From Sporosarcina cyprini (GTDB lineage: Bacteria; Bacillota; Bacilli; Bacillales_A; Planococcaceae), in the NCBI RefSeq assembly GCF_022048975.1, contig NZ_JAKMHX010000028.1, forward strand, positions 1 through 64,000: a stretch of DNA of 64,000 bases. The letters are read 5' to 3'. Below the pieces are notes generated by a model. The model worked only from the letters and a program-made list of their open reading frames with translations, was not told the origin of the DNA and did no database searches. This document shows positions 1-7,824 of this stretch, in pieces; position 1 is the stretch's first letter; every line of letters begins with the position of its first letter. A program made the position numbers and the translations under genes.

Positions 1-35
1 TGAAGTGACCCCTAAAAGTTAGACACGGTATTACT

Positions 36-833
36 TCAGGCAGCTTGGGTAAAATGAGTTCGGTATTGCACCGGACTCATTTTTAATTTTGCCTTCAACC
101 GTTTTGTATTATAGTAATTGATGTATCTTTCCAGTTCTATTTTGAAATGTTCTACACTTTCAAATTCCTTTAAATAGAGGAACTCGGATTTCATAATGCC
201 AAAGAAATTTTCCATCACAGAATTGTCGTAACAGTTTCCCTTGCGGGACATACTTTGCACAATCCCCCTAGACTCAAGTGCGTGACGATATTGCTTCATT
301 TGATAATGCCAACCTTGATCCGAATGCATTAGTAGCTGGTGGTCCTCCGGCAAGCGTTCCAAAGCCTTCTCCAACATATCGGAAACAAGTGAATACGTTG
401 GTCTTGAACCAATGGTATAGGTAATGATCTCACCGTTAAACAAATCCAATACAGGTGATAAATAAAGTTTTTCCCCAAACAGCTTAAATTCCGTAATGTC
501 GGTGACCCATTTTTCGTTTGGGGCATCTGCAGTAAAGTTGCGTTCTAAATTATTAGGCGCGATTTTACCAACCGTCCCTTTATAAGATTTATATTTTTTC
601 ATACGGACCAAGCACTTTAAACCTAACTCTCTCATGATGCGCTGAACCTTCTTATGATTCACCTTTCGTCCACGATTGGCAAGCTCATCACGGATACGAC
701 GATAGCCATAACGTCCTTCGTGTTCTTCATAAATCGACTTAATTTCTGCCTTTATATCTGCGTCTGGATCTGGCTGATTCAGACGTGCCACCAAATGATA
801 ATACGTACTCCGTGGAATACCAGCGAGCTTCAC
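36..833 (-). CDS. IS3-family transposase OrfB (DDE catalytic part)
   Basis: This is the integrase-like catalytic half of an IS3 transposase. It shows the HTH_21 N-terminal segment (YEEHEGRYGYRRI) and a DDE core: D in KWVTDITEF, D in LMHSDQGWHY and E in NSVMENFFG. The family normally makes OrfB only as an OrfAB fusion by a -1 ribosomal frameshift. The frame stays open upstream of the first ATG to the A6G slippery run at 887-893, joining OrfA near its end and giving ...KDKAQVVFELRH... before the ATG. No internal stop is seen, so the element may be active. Confidence 0.93.
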   Translation of the reverse strand: MKLAGIPRSTYYHLVARLNQPDPDADIKAEIKSIYEEHEGRYGYRRIRDELANRGRKVNHKKVQRIMRELGLKCLVRMKKYKSYKGTVGKIAPNNLERNFTADAPNEKWVTDITEFKLFGEKLYLSPVLDLFNGEIITYTIGSRPTYSLVSDMLEKALERLPEDHQLLMHSDQGWHYQMKQYRHALESRGIVQSMSRKGNCYDNSVMENFFGIMKSEFLYLKEFESVEHFKIELERYINYYNTKRLKAKLKMSPVQYRTHFTQAA

Positions 834-871
834 GAGTAACTTTACCGGATATGCATGCCTTAGTTCAAAGA

Positions 872-1390
872 CTACTTGCGCTTTGTCTTTTTTGGTGATT
901 TTTCCTTGTTTTGAACTAAGGCATTCAACTTTTTTAAATACGTGTTTTCCATTTCTAGTTGTTTAATACGAGCTTCAAGCGCCTCAGTAGACCCTTTAAC
1001 CGGTGCAGGTTTATGTTGTTGATTGGATTCCTTTTTCACGGATGGACGCCCCTTTTTCTTTGATTGAAGGGCATCCACTCCTTGTGTCTCCAACTGTTTC
1101 CTCCAAACTAAAATTGTAGAAGGGGAAGGGATCTTAAAAATAGCCGCAGTTTCATTTAAGGATGTGCCCTGTTCAATCATGTAATTGAGTACGTCCAGTT
1201 TAAACTGTTGTGTGTAAGTTGTACAAGACTTAATAAAAGCTTCGGCACCATGATATTCGTATTGTTTGACCCACTTAAGGATTGCTTTATTATCTGTCTG
1301 CAAAGACTTGGCTATTTCATGTGAACTTTCCCTGCCATTTAAATAACGATTAACTGCATGTAACTTATCTTCTACAGTAAATTTAGCCAT
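872..1390 (-). CDS. IS3-family transposase OrfA (helix-turn-helix)
   Basis: OrfA carries the DNA-binding part of an IS3 transposase. Two tandem helix-turn-helix segments are visible (residues about 8-45, SHEIAKSLQTDNKAILKWVKQY, and about 75-105, LNETAAIFKIPSPSTILVWRKQ). A leucine-zipper-like coiled coil follows near residues 130-160 (ALEARIKQLEMENTYLKKL). The stop codon lies just after the A6G run shared with OrfB, as expected for programmed -1 frameshifting. The start ATG at 1390 has an AGGTGC-like ribosome binding site just inside the right terminal repeat. Confidence 0.92.
   Translation of the reverse strand: MAKFTVEDKLHAVNRYLNGRESSHEIAKSLQTDNKAILKWVKQYEYHGAEAFIKSCTTYTQQFKLDVLNYMIEQGTSLNETAAIFKIPSPSTILVWRKQLETQGVDALQSKKKGRPSVKKESNQQHKPAPVKGSTEALEARIKQLEMENTYLKKLNALVQNKEKSPKKTKRK
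887..893 (-). promoter_or_regulatory. A6G slippery site for programmed -1 frameshift
   Basis: On the minus strand the sequence reads CCA AAA AAG in the OrfA frame. Slipping back one base enters the open OrfB frame with no stop codon. A6G heptamers are the classic frameshift signal of IS3 elements. Confidence 0.8.
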
Positions 1391-1495
1391 AGAAAAACTG
1401 CACCTCCAATTATTAGATGGTGTCTAACAATTGGGGTGCAGTTCAATATTCAAGGTTTTTTTCTATTACCCTGTTTCATCTGATTTCATGTAGTA

Positions 1496-1587
1496 TCAAT
1501 GGAACGTAGTCAAAGCGTAGTCATTTATCTTCATCTCAATGTAGTTGGCAAACTTCAATATAGATTCTTCTTTTGCATACGTCACCC
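1496..1587 (-). pseudogene. Integrase C-terminal scrap
   Basis: Read on the minus strand, this short stretch gives TYAKEESILKFANYIEM followed by KINDYALTTF and a stop. It resembles the extreme C-terminus of phage-type tyrosine recombinases, just beyond the catalytic Tyr. The rest of the gene is missing. The IS ends 50 bp to the left, so the IS probably separates it from its attachment site. The assignment rests on about 30 residues and is tentative. Confidence 0.4.
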
Positions 1588-1589
1588 CA

Positions 1590-1694
1590 TTTCAATATGA
1601 GTTATTTGGTAAACGAGATACAGTTCACTTTGCTCAAGTGACCGATGTTTTATTGGGTTATCTCAAACCTGAGGATTTCCTGCTGTTGAAATGA
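1590..1694 (+). pseudogene. C-terminal fragment of an unknown protein
   Basis: An open stretch ends in YELFGKRDTVHFAQVTDVLL, GYLKPEDFLLLK and a stop. Codon use and composition look protein-like, but there is no start and it runs into the integrase scrap at its left side. I do not recognise the family. It is probably a gene cut by the same rearrangement that left the integrase remnant. Confidence 0.3.
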
Positions 1695-1804
1695 TAAACC
1701 AAAAATTGTTAAAGAGTATCCGTACATAAGGATACTCCATTTGTACAAGGGATTTAATGATTCGTTGTAGAATGTTAAATTAATGCGCTAAGGAGTGATA
1801 TATT

Positions 1805-2020
1805 TTGAAATTTGTATACTGTAATGACACTGGTAGAGAGATAGGTATCCATCCAGCAACAAAGGAACACGGGACAGAATGCGATATGTCGATAATTAAA
1901 CCGTTAGAAGTTCGCACTTTTTATCTCCCTAACGGTACCTATCCTTGGGTTAAAATGTGGGATTATGGGGAGGAACGTGGACTTAGTATATTAGTTTCCC
2001 CTCATAAGGAAAGTGATTAG
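1805..2020 (+). CDS. Small hypothetical protein, 71 aa
   Basis: This is a 71-residue soluble protein beginning at TTG with an AAGGAG site 8 bp upstream (near 1790). It has two cysteines (VYCNDTG and TECDMS) and aromatic-rich turns (NGTYPWVKMWDYGEERG). No signal peptide or membrane segment is visible. I do not recognise the family. It stands alone between the IS/integrase debris and the sigma-factor operon, and the following hairpin (CCTTCCTGGTATTGTCGGAAGG near 2100) could terminate it. Confidence 0.55.
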   Translation: MKFVYCNDTGREIGIHPATKEHGTECDMSIIKPLEVRTFYLPNGTYPWVKMWDYGEERGLSILVSPHKESD

Positions 2021-2216
2021 GCTAGTAGTGGATTAGCCAATTTAAAGCCGAGATACAGCTTTAAATAATCGACTATTATGTCATAAAAATTGCCTAAAAC
2101 CTTCCTGGTATTGTCGGAAGGTTTGTTTTGTTTAAAGGAGAAAGAAAAAAAGAACGAACCTTTTTTGGTTTGAAGGTGTATATAGTGTGAAGTTACTAAA
2201 AAAGGGGGGAGTTAAT

Positions 2217-2762
2217 TTGGCAACAGAAATAACCAAGGATGAGGCAGAAAGGATATTCAATGAATATTCTCCTTATGTATATAGGACAGCATTATTGCTT
2301 ACGAAATCTGAAGCACTGGCAGATGATATAACACAAGAAACATTCATTAAAGCATTTGAGAAATACCATTTATTTGATCCAACACGACCTATAAAGCCCT
2401 GGATTTATAAAATCACTGTCAACACGTTCCGTAATATGTATCGTAAGCAAAAATGGCTTAAATTTATTGGGGTGATTCCTGATATATCCACGATTGAAAA
2501 TACGGTTGAAACTACGATTTTACGAGGAGAACAAAACCGGGAGATATACAATGAAGTTGCAAATTTGCCAGCTAAAAGCAGAGAAGTAATCGTTCTTTAT
2601 TATTTTGCGGAACTAAAGATAAGTGAAGTTTCATTAATACTGGATATCCCTATAGGCACTTGTAAATCAAGAATAAATAGAGCTATAAAACAGTTGCGTT
2701 GCCAGCTGCCAGAAAATAAATTAAACCTTAAACGAGGAGGAGAAATTCATGGAGAAATTTAA
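2217..2762 (+). CDS. ECF-type RNA polymerase sigma factor
   Basis: This is an alternative sigma factor of the extracytoplasmic function group, which directs RNA polymerase to a small regulon. Region 2 is seen at YRTALLLTKSEALADDITQE followed by FIKAF and KPWIYKITVNTFRN. Region 4 is at LPAKSREVIVLYYFAELKIS with the helix-turn-helix ending in GTCKSRINRAIKQL. I place the start at TTG 2217, with GGGGGGAG 7 bp upstream. A GTG at 2187 would add ten residues without a good ribosome binding site. The last 14 bases overlap the next gene, its probable anti-sigma partner, so the pair is co-transcribed and likely translationally coupled. Confidence 0.9.
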   Translation: MATEITKDEAERIFNEYSPYVYRTALLLTKSEALADDITQETFIKAFEKYHLFDPTRPIKPWIYKITVNTFRNMYRKQKWLKFIGVIPDISTIENTVETTILRGEQNREIYNEVANLPAKSREVIVLYYFAELKISEVSLILDIPIGTCKSRINRAIKQLRCQLPENKLNLKRGGEIHGEI

Positions 2763-3585
2763 TCAAGACGTTAAAAACCATCTGTACAAAACAGTTGAGA
2801 ATTTCAATCCAACGGTTGGTTTCGAACAAGTATGGAATAGGTACTCGTATAAAAAAAGTAAGAACAAAAAGGCTTATATCCGTCCAAAATTATCATATAT
2901 CATAACTGCTGCACTATTACTTTTGGTAATGGTACCTGTTAGTGCTGCGATCGGACCGCTTGAGTGGAATGGAATAAAGATTACTTTGACAAAAGCTAAT
3001 GATACTGGTGAAAATGCAAGTATAGAAAAGGAACTTTTATCCGGGCACAGTCCTATCTACAAAGAAATTGTCGATTATATAATCAAATCGGATGTTACAT
3101 TTTCTTTGAAGGATGCTCAAAAGGAATTTCAATTTTCAATTTTAAGACCTGAAGTAGCATTAACACCAACAATGTCTTTAGGAACAATTAATGAAGTTGT
3201 TATACTAGAGGACGATGACAGGGAAAAGGTTGGTGGCTACAAGCAGGCTTTTCACGATTTTTATGAAACGGAAAATCAGTGGGCTGTCGTCACACAATTT
3301 TTAGATCAAACAACAACTGACTATTTGATTGGAAATATTGAGAGTATGCCGACTACATTTGTGGGTGATTGGGAAATTGTTGAGATGAGTGAAAACAAGA
3401 TGGCAATGTTTATAGAAGGTGATAAGCTGAATAAAGAAGGCGATAAGGTGAATACATTAGTACTTAATTATCAAATCGATGATCAAAAAGTCATTATGTT
3501 GAATTTAATGGGAAATCAATCTAAGGAAGAGTTATTAAAACTTGCAGAGGCTTATAATATTCATATGGAAATGTCTATTAACTGA
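2749..3585 (+). CDS. Membrane anti-sigma factor partner, 278 aa
   Basis: The N-terminus (residues 1-45) is cytoplasmic and basic, followed by one membrane segment (about 48-68, LSYIITAALLLLVMVPVSAA). The remaining roughly 210 residues would be extracellular. This layout, together with the overlap with the ECF sigma gene, marks it as the membrane-bound inhibitor of that sigma factor. The extracytoplasmic part has no motif I recognise. The ribosome binding site GAGGAGG lies inside the end of the sigma gene. Signal and regulon cannot be read from the sequence. Confidence 0.75.
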   Translation: MEKFNQDVKNHLYKTVENFNPTVGFEQVWNRYSYKKSKNKKAYIRPKLSYIITAALLLLVMVPVSAAIGPLEWNGIKITLTKANDTGENASIEKELLSGHSPIYKEIVDYIIKSDVTFSLKDAQKEFQFSILRPEVALTPTMSLGTINEVVILEDDDREKVGGYKQAFHDFYETENQWAVVTQFLDQTTTDYLIGNIESMPTTFVGDWEIVEMSENKMAMFIEGDKLNKEGDKVNTLVLNYQIDDQKVIMLNLMGNQSKEELLKLAEAYNIHMEMSIN

Positions 3586-3908
3586 GTTTGCCATGTGCAA
3601 CACGGCCGCAATACAACCAATACCAAGTGGCAATGAGTATTTTTAGCTGCAATGGGAGAAGGCGCATTGTACAGAAAGGGCAATGATTTTTTCATAAGGT
3701 TAATAATTGATCTCTAGAAACGGGCACTTTTCTTGAAAAAGATTGAAGTTTGGTGAGGTATTTGAAGAAAAGTGAACTTATAACTCAACTAAAAACTGCC
3801 CCCGCAACGTAAATTGGCCAAACCTAGTCAAAAACGTAGTCAAACTTATGCATTAACTACTGTTAACTCTAAGAATCATTGGCCTTACAGCACTTTCATG
3901 CGTATCGG
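3586..3908. other. Non-coding junction left of the ssrA core repeat
   Basis: No convincing gene is seen here. The stretch contains the direct motif CGTAGTCAAA (near 3831), which also occurs at 1504 beside the integrase scrap. This suggests a second decayed integrase end or attachment arm. It leads directly into the ssrA 3'-end repeat, but the tmRNA body is absent. Confidence 0.4.
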
Positions 3909-3930
3909 GTTCGACTCCCACCGTCTCCAT
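3909..3930 (+). repeat. Left ssrA 3'-end core repeat (att-like)
   Basis: The 22 bases from GTTCGACT to GTCTCCAT match the end of the Bacillus tmRNA gene (T-loop plus 3' acceptor strand) as I know it. An identical direct copy lies at 14981-15002. The 5' acceptor strand and the rest of tmRNA are missing here, and the T-stem is imperfect (CGGG against CCCAC), so this is a displaced crossover core rather than a working RNA gene. Confidence 0.8.
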
Positions 3931-3960
3931 TTTGCAATTTTAATGAGTTTCAATGAGATG

Positions 3961-3993
3961 AAAAAGCCTTGATTATCAAGGCTTTTTCTTTTT
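3961..3993. terminator. Bidirectional terminator hairpin
   Basis: AAAAAGCCTTGAT and ATCAAGGCTTTTT form a near-perfect hairpin followed by CTTTTTT. It lies between the att-like core and the 3' end of the integrase remnant and can end transcription from either side. Confidence 0.8.
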
Positions 3994-4024
3994 TGCAGTG
4001 TCATTAGGTTTCAGTGGATTTAAA

Positions 4025-4243
4025 TTACTCAGTACCTAAGTCAGTACCCGTTTTCTGTTGCATAATAAGATAGTTCGTAAACTTATCGACGACACCATCT
4101 TTTGCGTCTTTGGATAAATGTGCATAGATGCTCAATGTTGTCTGTACATCTTTGTGACCCAACCGGTCCTGTACTTCTTTAATAAGGATAGTATAACTAC
4201 CAATCATCATAACAGTTACTATTATTCGGGAAATTAGATTCAT
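4025..4243 (-). pseudogene. int: Tyrosine integrase, C-terminal fragment only
   Basis: From residue 22 onward the sequence IKEVQDRLGHKDVQTTLSIY followed by AHLSKDAKDGVVDKF is the end of a phage-type tyrosine recombinase. It contains the conserved LGH box II histidine region and the catalytic Tyr in SIYAHLS. Everything upstream (the N-terminal arm-binding domain and the first catalytic Arg) is lost; the first 20 residues are unrelated read-through. Its 3' end points at the ssrA core 95 bp away, the usual arrangement for an element integrated at ssrA. The element should be unable to excise by itself. Confidence 0.85.
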
Positions 4244-4250
4244 GGTATTG

Positions 4251-4256
4251 TATAAT
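4251..4256 (+). promoter_or_regulatory. Possible -10 element for the DUF4365/HNH operon
   Basis: TATAAT preceded by TATTG lies in the junction behind the integrase remnant, about 215 bp before the first gene of the pair. No good -35 box is visible at 17 bp, so this is weak. Confidence 0.35.
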
Positions 4257-4476
4257 AGTGGAAAAGAGAGAGTTCGAATGTCGAAAACTGTGATGCCTAA
4301 TGTTTATGAAAGATCTTTCAATTGTCCCAAGGTGGGAAGTGTTATGTCTCAAGAACATCATGAATTAAGACTTAACTCACCTTCAGAACTGGATATATAT
4401 TAGACATAAATAGCATCCCGTTGGTTTTTCATGGTGGTAAACCCATTAGGTTTGAACTAAGAAGGAGATGTGCAAT

Positions 4477-6270
4477 GTGGTAAACATACATCCAAACGCA
4501 CTTGAAGCACTAGCTGTGACAAGAATTGTGACATTAGCAATGCAACCAGGTACATTATTAGAGCCATCCATCCCTATTGGTGATAAGGGGGTATCATTTG
4601 ATGGTCACATTTCAGTTTACAAAGATAATTCCTTAAAAAAATCTTCTTTATTAGGAAGAGTTCCTGTTCAAGTAAAAGGGAAGGCTGTTGAAAAATTCTC
4701 TTCCTTACAAACAAAATATTCTAAATTAGAGCTTGACGATTTGAGAAACTATTATAACGAAGGAGGAGTAATATTTTTTGTCTGCGAAGTCATGGAAAAT
4801 GGGAATGTTGAGGTCTTTGCAAAAATTTTGTTACCATTAGATTTGAAGGCATTAATAGATGGTTATGGTCAACAACAAACAACAACCATTAATTTGAACC
4901 ATGTCAAAGACCTGAAAACACTTACTGCTATTTGCAATCACTTTCTGAAAGAACAAAGAAGACAGCCTGTAGGACATATCGGAAAGCATTCTTTTCATTC
5001 ACGTAAATACGAGAAATTTACAGTATCCAGAATTTCATTTGCACCATCTAAGGAACAAAGTACCTTTGTAAATCATGAAATGTATTTTTACGGGGTTGAT
5101 GATGGTATAGAGTTTCCCATTGGTCTTATGAAATTCGAGGAATTTGCTAATGAGGGTACAACATATATAGAAATTAACGGAGTTTTAACCCCATATCATT
5201 ATAAACTTTCTGAGTTGAGAGAAACGGATGAAATTATACTTGAACATTCGTTTTTAATTTCTCATAATCGTAAAACAAAATCGGTAAGATTTAAATTATT
5301 AAATTTTTATACATTAGAGTCTTACCAGAAGGTTTTATCGCTTTTAGAAAAGATTGAACAAGATAAATCAGTTTCAATGTTTGATGGATCTATTGAAATC
5401 ACTGATTTAAAGTGGGACGATGGTGATTATGCTGAAATAGAAGAAGGAATAACGTGGTTAAGAAATATGACGAGAGTCTATGACAAGATAGGTATCCCAC
5501 ATGATTATGTTTCAAAAGGTACTTATGAAAATTTGAATGATTACCTACAAAGCCTAACAGAAGCTTTTATTGATGGAAACTATGATTCCGTAATAAAGAA
5601 TTACCCTTCTGATATAGGTATGTTATATATTCGTTTGGGTGAGGATCATATTCTCACGTTCTATTCTCCAAATGAAGTGGAAAAATTACAGAGTGTTGCA
5701 GGAGAAAGCTTTAAGGATAAGGAGATTTCTTTGAGATTTGACGAAAGTTTAGAACAGTTCAAAATCAGTCCGTTTCTATTAGTTGATCCGGAGGGGTTGT
5801 TAACTGCAGCAAATGTAACTTTAGAATTAGTAAAGGATTCATTTAAACCCGATTCACATGTCTATAATAAATTTACATACCAAAAAACAAACCAATTTTG
5901 TTTAGAATGTCTAAATGCTTACGATAAGACTAAGCTGGTAGATTATCTTTATCTTGTTGAAACGATTTATGATCACCTTCTAGCCAATAAGATTTCGGAA
6001 GGCGATTATTCAATTGCTGCTATCAACTACTATCAGACACTGTACAGGAAGGATAAGGTGCTATCAGAAAATAAGCTTCAACACATTGTGGAAATTAAAG
6101 AAAATCCAGAAAACGTTGAAGATATAATGCTTCGACTATGCTGTAATGTATTATTACAAAATGTATTGGAATCCAAATATTATTTTAATAAATTGAATTC
6201 GAAGCAAACAGAAGATTTCTTAACTTTTCCAATTTATACTTTGTACCAGCAATTAGTCGATGAAGTATAG
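4477..6270 (+). CDS. DUF4365-like nuclease-fold protein, putative defence
   Basis: This is a protein of about 597 aa, possibly a nuclease in a defence module. The N-terminal 140 residues resemble DUF4365, a PD-(D/E)XK-like fold. A conserved aspartate sits in VSFDGHISVY and the putative Q-x-K pair in RVPVQVKGK, followed by an FFVCEV strand. The remaining 450 residues are mixed alpha/beta with no recognised domain. I prefer the GTG at 4477 (AAGGAG 9 bp upstream), because the ATG at 4468 overlaps the ribosome binding site. It precedes an HNH endonuclease gene by 67 bp and lies in the AT-rich ssrA-flanked island. Function is inferred only from the fold and context. Confidence 0.65.
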   Translation: MVNIHPNALEALAVTRIVTLAMQPGTLLEPSIPIGDKGVSFDGHISVYKDNSLKKSSLLGRVPVQVKGKAVEKFSSLQTKYSKLELDDLRNYYNEGGVIFFVCEVMENGNVEVFAKILLPLDLKALIDGYGQQQTTTINLNHVKDLKTLTAICNHFLKEQRRQPVGHIGKHSFHSRKYEKFTVSRISFAPSKEQSTFVNHEMYFYGVDDGIEFPIGLMKFEEFANEGTTYIEINGVLTPYHYKLSELRETDEIILEHSFLISHNRKTKSVRFKLLNFYTLESYQKVLSLLEKIEQDKSVSMFDGSIEITDLKWDDGDYAEIEEGITWLRNMTRVYDKIGIPHDYVSKGTYENLNDYLQSLTEAFIDGNYDSVIKNYPSDIGMLYIRLGEDHILTFYSPNEVEKLQSVAGESFKDKEISLRFDESLEQFKISPFLLVDPEGLLTAANVTLELVKDSFKPDSHVYNKFTYQKTNQFCLECLNAYDKTKLVDYLYLVETIYDHLLANKISEGDYSIAAINYYQTLYRKDKVLSENKLQHIVEIKENPENVEDIMLRLCCNVLLQNVLESKYYFNKLNSKQTEDFLTFPIYTLYQQLVDEV

Positions 6271-6337
6271 AATACAAGGAAGTATTAATAAGACCAAATT
6301 TTGCAGATTACTTTTTCTTTTGGAAAGGAGGTTCTTC

Positions 6338-7294
6338 ATGCTTAGAGAAGAATTTATAGAAAAAATTTTTGGGTATGACAATAGAAATTCATTAAACAGT
6401 ATTTACCATGATGCATATGTAATTCTTGATTCAGAACAGGAATATCAACTTTTTATCAATGAATATTGGGGTAAAGATAGTTCGCAAAAAGAAAGGTATC
6501 CTAAGTTATACCAAGGTGCCGTGCTTAGAAAATATAGAAAGGATAAAATAAAGCGGCTTAATATAACCAAGCAAGAATTTTTAATTGAGTATGATAAATG
6601 TGGGAAGACTGCACTTCAAAATTTGTTTCAGGAAAGTGTACGGGATATACATATGAAGGGTTTCTTTCGAATGTTAGGAGAAGAATCAGTTGAATTAGTA
6701 TTCGATACTTTCTCCTTTCGAAAAGAGGAAAGGCTTCTGCGTATGACAACCGCCTCAATACGTTCGATTTATGAACTCGAAAAAAGATTTTATTTGAGAG
6801 AACAGAGTAGAGTCAAATTAACCTATAAGTCAGAAAACGATATTTCGATTGTTGATGTGGAAAATTTCGATACATTCAATACTAAAAATCACAGTGAAAA
6901 GGAAATTATGATTTCACGTTTGGTTAGGGATACCGCTCTTACAAAAAAACTTAAGGAGCTTTATGAAAACGAATGTCAAATATGTACTATTAAACTTAAA
7001 TCTCCTCGTGGATTAATATCCGAAGTACATCACATTCGACCTTATAATAAAACACATAAAGGAGACGATGCTTGGGGTAATATGATCGTCTTATGCCCAA
7101 ATTGCCATTCACAATTCGATAACCTTTATTTTGCAATTCATCCAGGAACAATTATTCTACACTGTGTCGATGAAGATCACCCTTATCATGGAAAAAAGAT
7201 TGTGACCCGAGACGGTCATAAGTTTGAGTTGATTTATTTAGAATATACTTGGGAGAAATTCATTGATATTCAAAATAATCTGGCACGGGGATAA
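6338..7294 (+). CDS. HNH endonuclease
   Basis: This is a 318-aa protein with a C-terminal HNH nuclease domain (about residues 210-270). It has a zinc pair CQIC, the catalytic HH in SEVHHIRPYN, the GDDAWGN loop and the second pair CPNCHSQFD. The N-terminal 200 residues are unrecognised and mostly helical. The start chosen is ATG 6338 with AAAGGAGG 6 bp upstream; the longer frame from 6260 lacks a ribosome binding site and overlaps the previous gene. Coupling with the DUF4365-like gene suggests a two-gene module, with one protein perhaps sensing or nicking and the other cutting DNA. Confidence 0.85.
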   Translation: MLREEFIEKIFGYDNRNSLNSIYHDAYVILDSEQEYQLFINEYWGKDSSQKERYPKLYQGAVLRKYRKDKIKRLNITKQEFLIEYDKCGKTALQNLFQESVRDIHMKGFFRMLGEESVELVFDTFSFRKEERLLRMTTASIRSIYELEKRFYLREQSRVKLTYKSENDISIVDVENFDTFNTKNHSEKEIMISRLVRDTALTKKLKELYENECQICTIKLKSPRGLISEVHHIRPYNKTHKGDDAWGNMIVLCPNCHSQFDNLYFAIHPGTIILHCVDEDHPYHGKKIVTRDGHKFELIYLEYTWEKFIDIQNNLARG

Positions 7295-7447
7295 AATGAA
7301 TATTAATTTAACGAAGGTTCTGTGAATAGGTTGGAAGAAATTCCAAAAATCATTCACTCTTTTAGTGGACTTAGCGAAAGAACAAAAGAATTCGTCGTCC
7401 ATACGAACGGATGGAGACGGCTATTAAAAGCATACTTGAAAGCACTC

Positions 7448-7497
7448 CTAACGGGTGCTTTACTTGAAAATCAGTGAGCTGCTTAGACGGCTCTTTT
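7448..7497 (+). repeat. Dispersed repeat CTAACGGGTGCTTTA plus terminator
   Basis: CTAACGGGTGCTTTACT at 7448-7464 recurs with small changes at 13024 and 13930. Here it is followed by GAGCTGC...GGCTCTTTTTT, a terminator-like hairpin that would end the HNH transcript. Confidence 0.55.
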
Positions 7498-7581
7498 TTC
7501 TTGTTTAAGGGGGGGGCAGAATAGTTCAATAATTAATTAGAAAATAATGTTAGAATGTTACTATAGATAAGGGGGCATTAT

Positions 7582-7778
7582 ATGGTTTTTGAGATACTAT
7601 CAGGATGACTTTCGGTTGTAATTACACTCGCATTTGGCGTAATACTAATTGTTCTATATCCATTAATAGATATGGAAAATAAAAACTTTGTCTGGTTTTG
7701 GTAATGGACGTTTTAGTCGTATCGCTTTATTATGGTTCATCTTTGGTGATGAGATTATTAGATAAATCAGATACTTAA
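7582..7778 (+). pseudogene. Decayed small membrane protein gene
   Basis: ATG at 7582 opens MVFEILSG, then an in-frame TGA. The same frame continues with a clear membrane segment (LSVVITLAFGVILIVLYPLI) to a second stop at 7702. A third piece starts at 7704 in another frame and encodes MDVLVVSLYYGSSLVMRLLD. A ribosome binding site (AAGGGGG) is present. The pieces look like one two-helix membrane protein broken by a nonsense and a frameshift change. Confidence 0.45.
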
Positions 7779-7824
7779 ATATGACTACATTAAAAATTAT
7801 TGTCTTATAATTGGAGGACTTTAA

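Larger units (their letters stand above)
1..1445 (-). mobile_element. IS3-family insertion sequence (IS150-like), complete
   Basis: Bases 1-26 and the reverse complement of 1420-1445 match at about 20 of 26 positions, both beginning TGAA and ending GTTAGACAC, which gives IS3-type terminal inverted repeats. Between them lie two overlapping reading frames, orfA (upstream) and orfB (downstream), on the minus strand. The element starts exactly at base 1 of the window, so the left target duplication cannot be seen. A window or contig edge that coincides with an IS end is common in assemblies broken at repeats. Confidence 0.9.

Noticed and set aside
3880..3935. tRNA or complete tmRNA gene
   Set aside because: Only the T-loop and 3' acceptor strand are present. 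The 5' acceptor strand and the rest of the RNA are missing at both copies.
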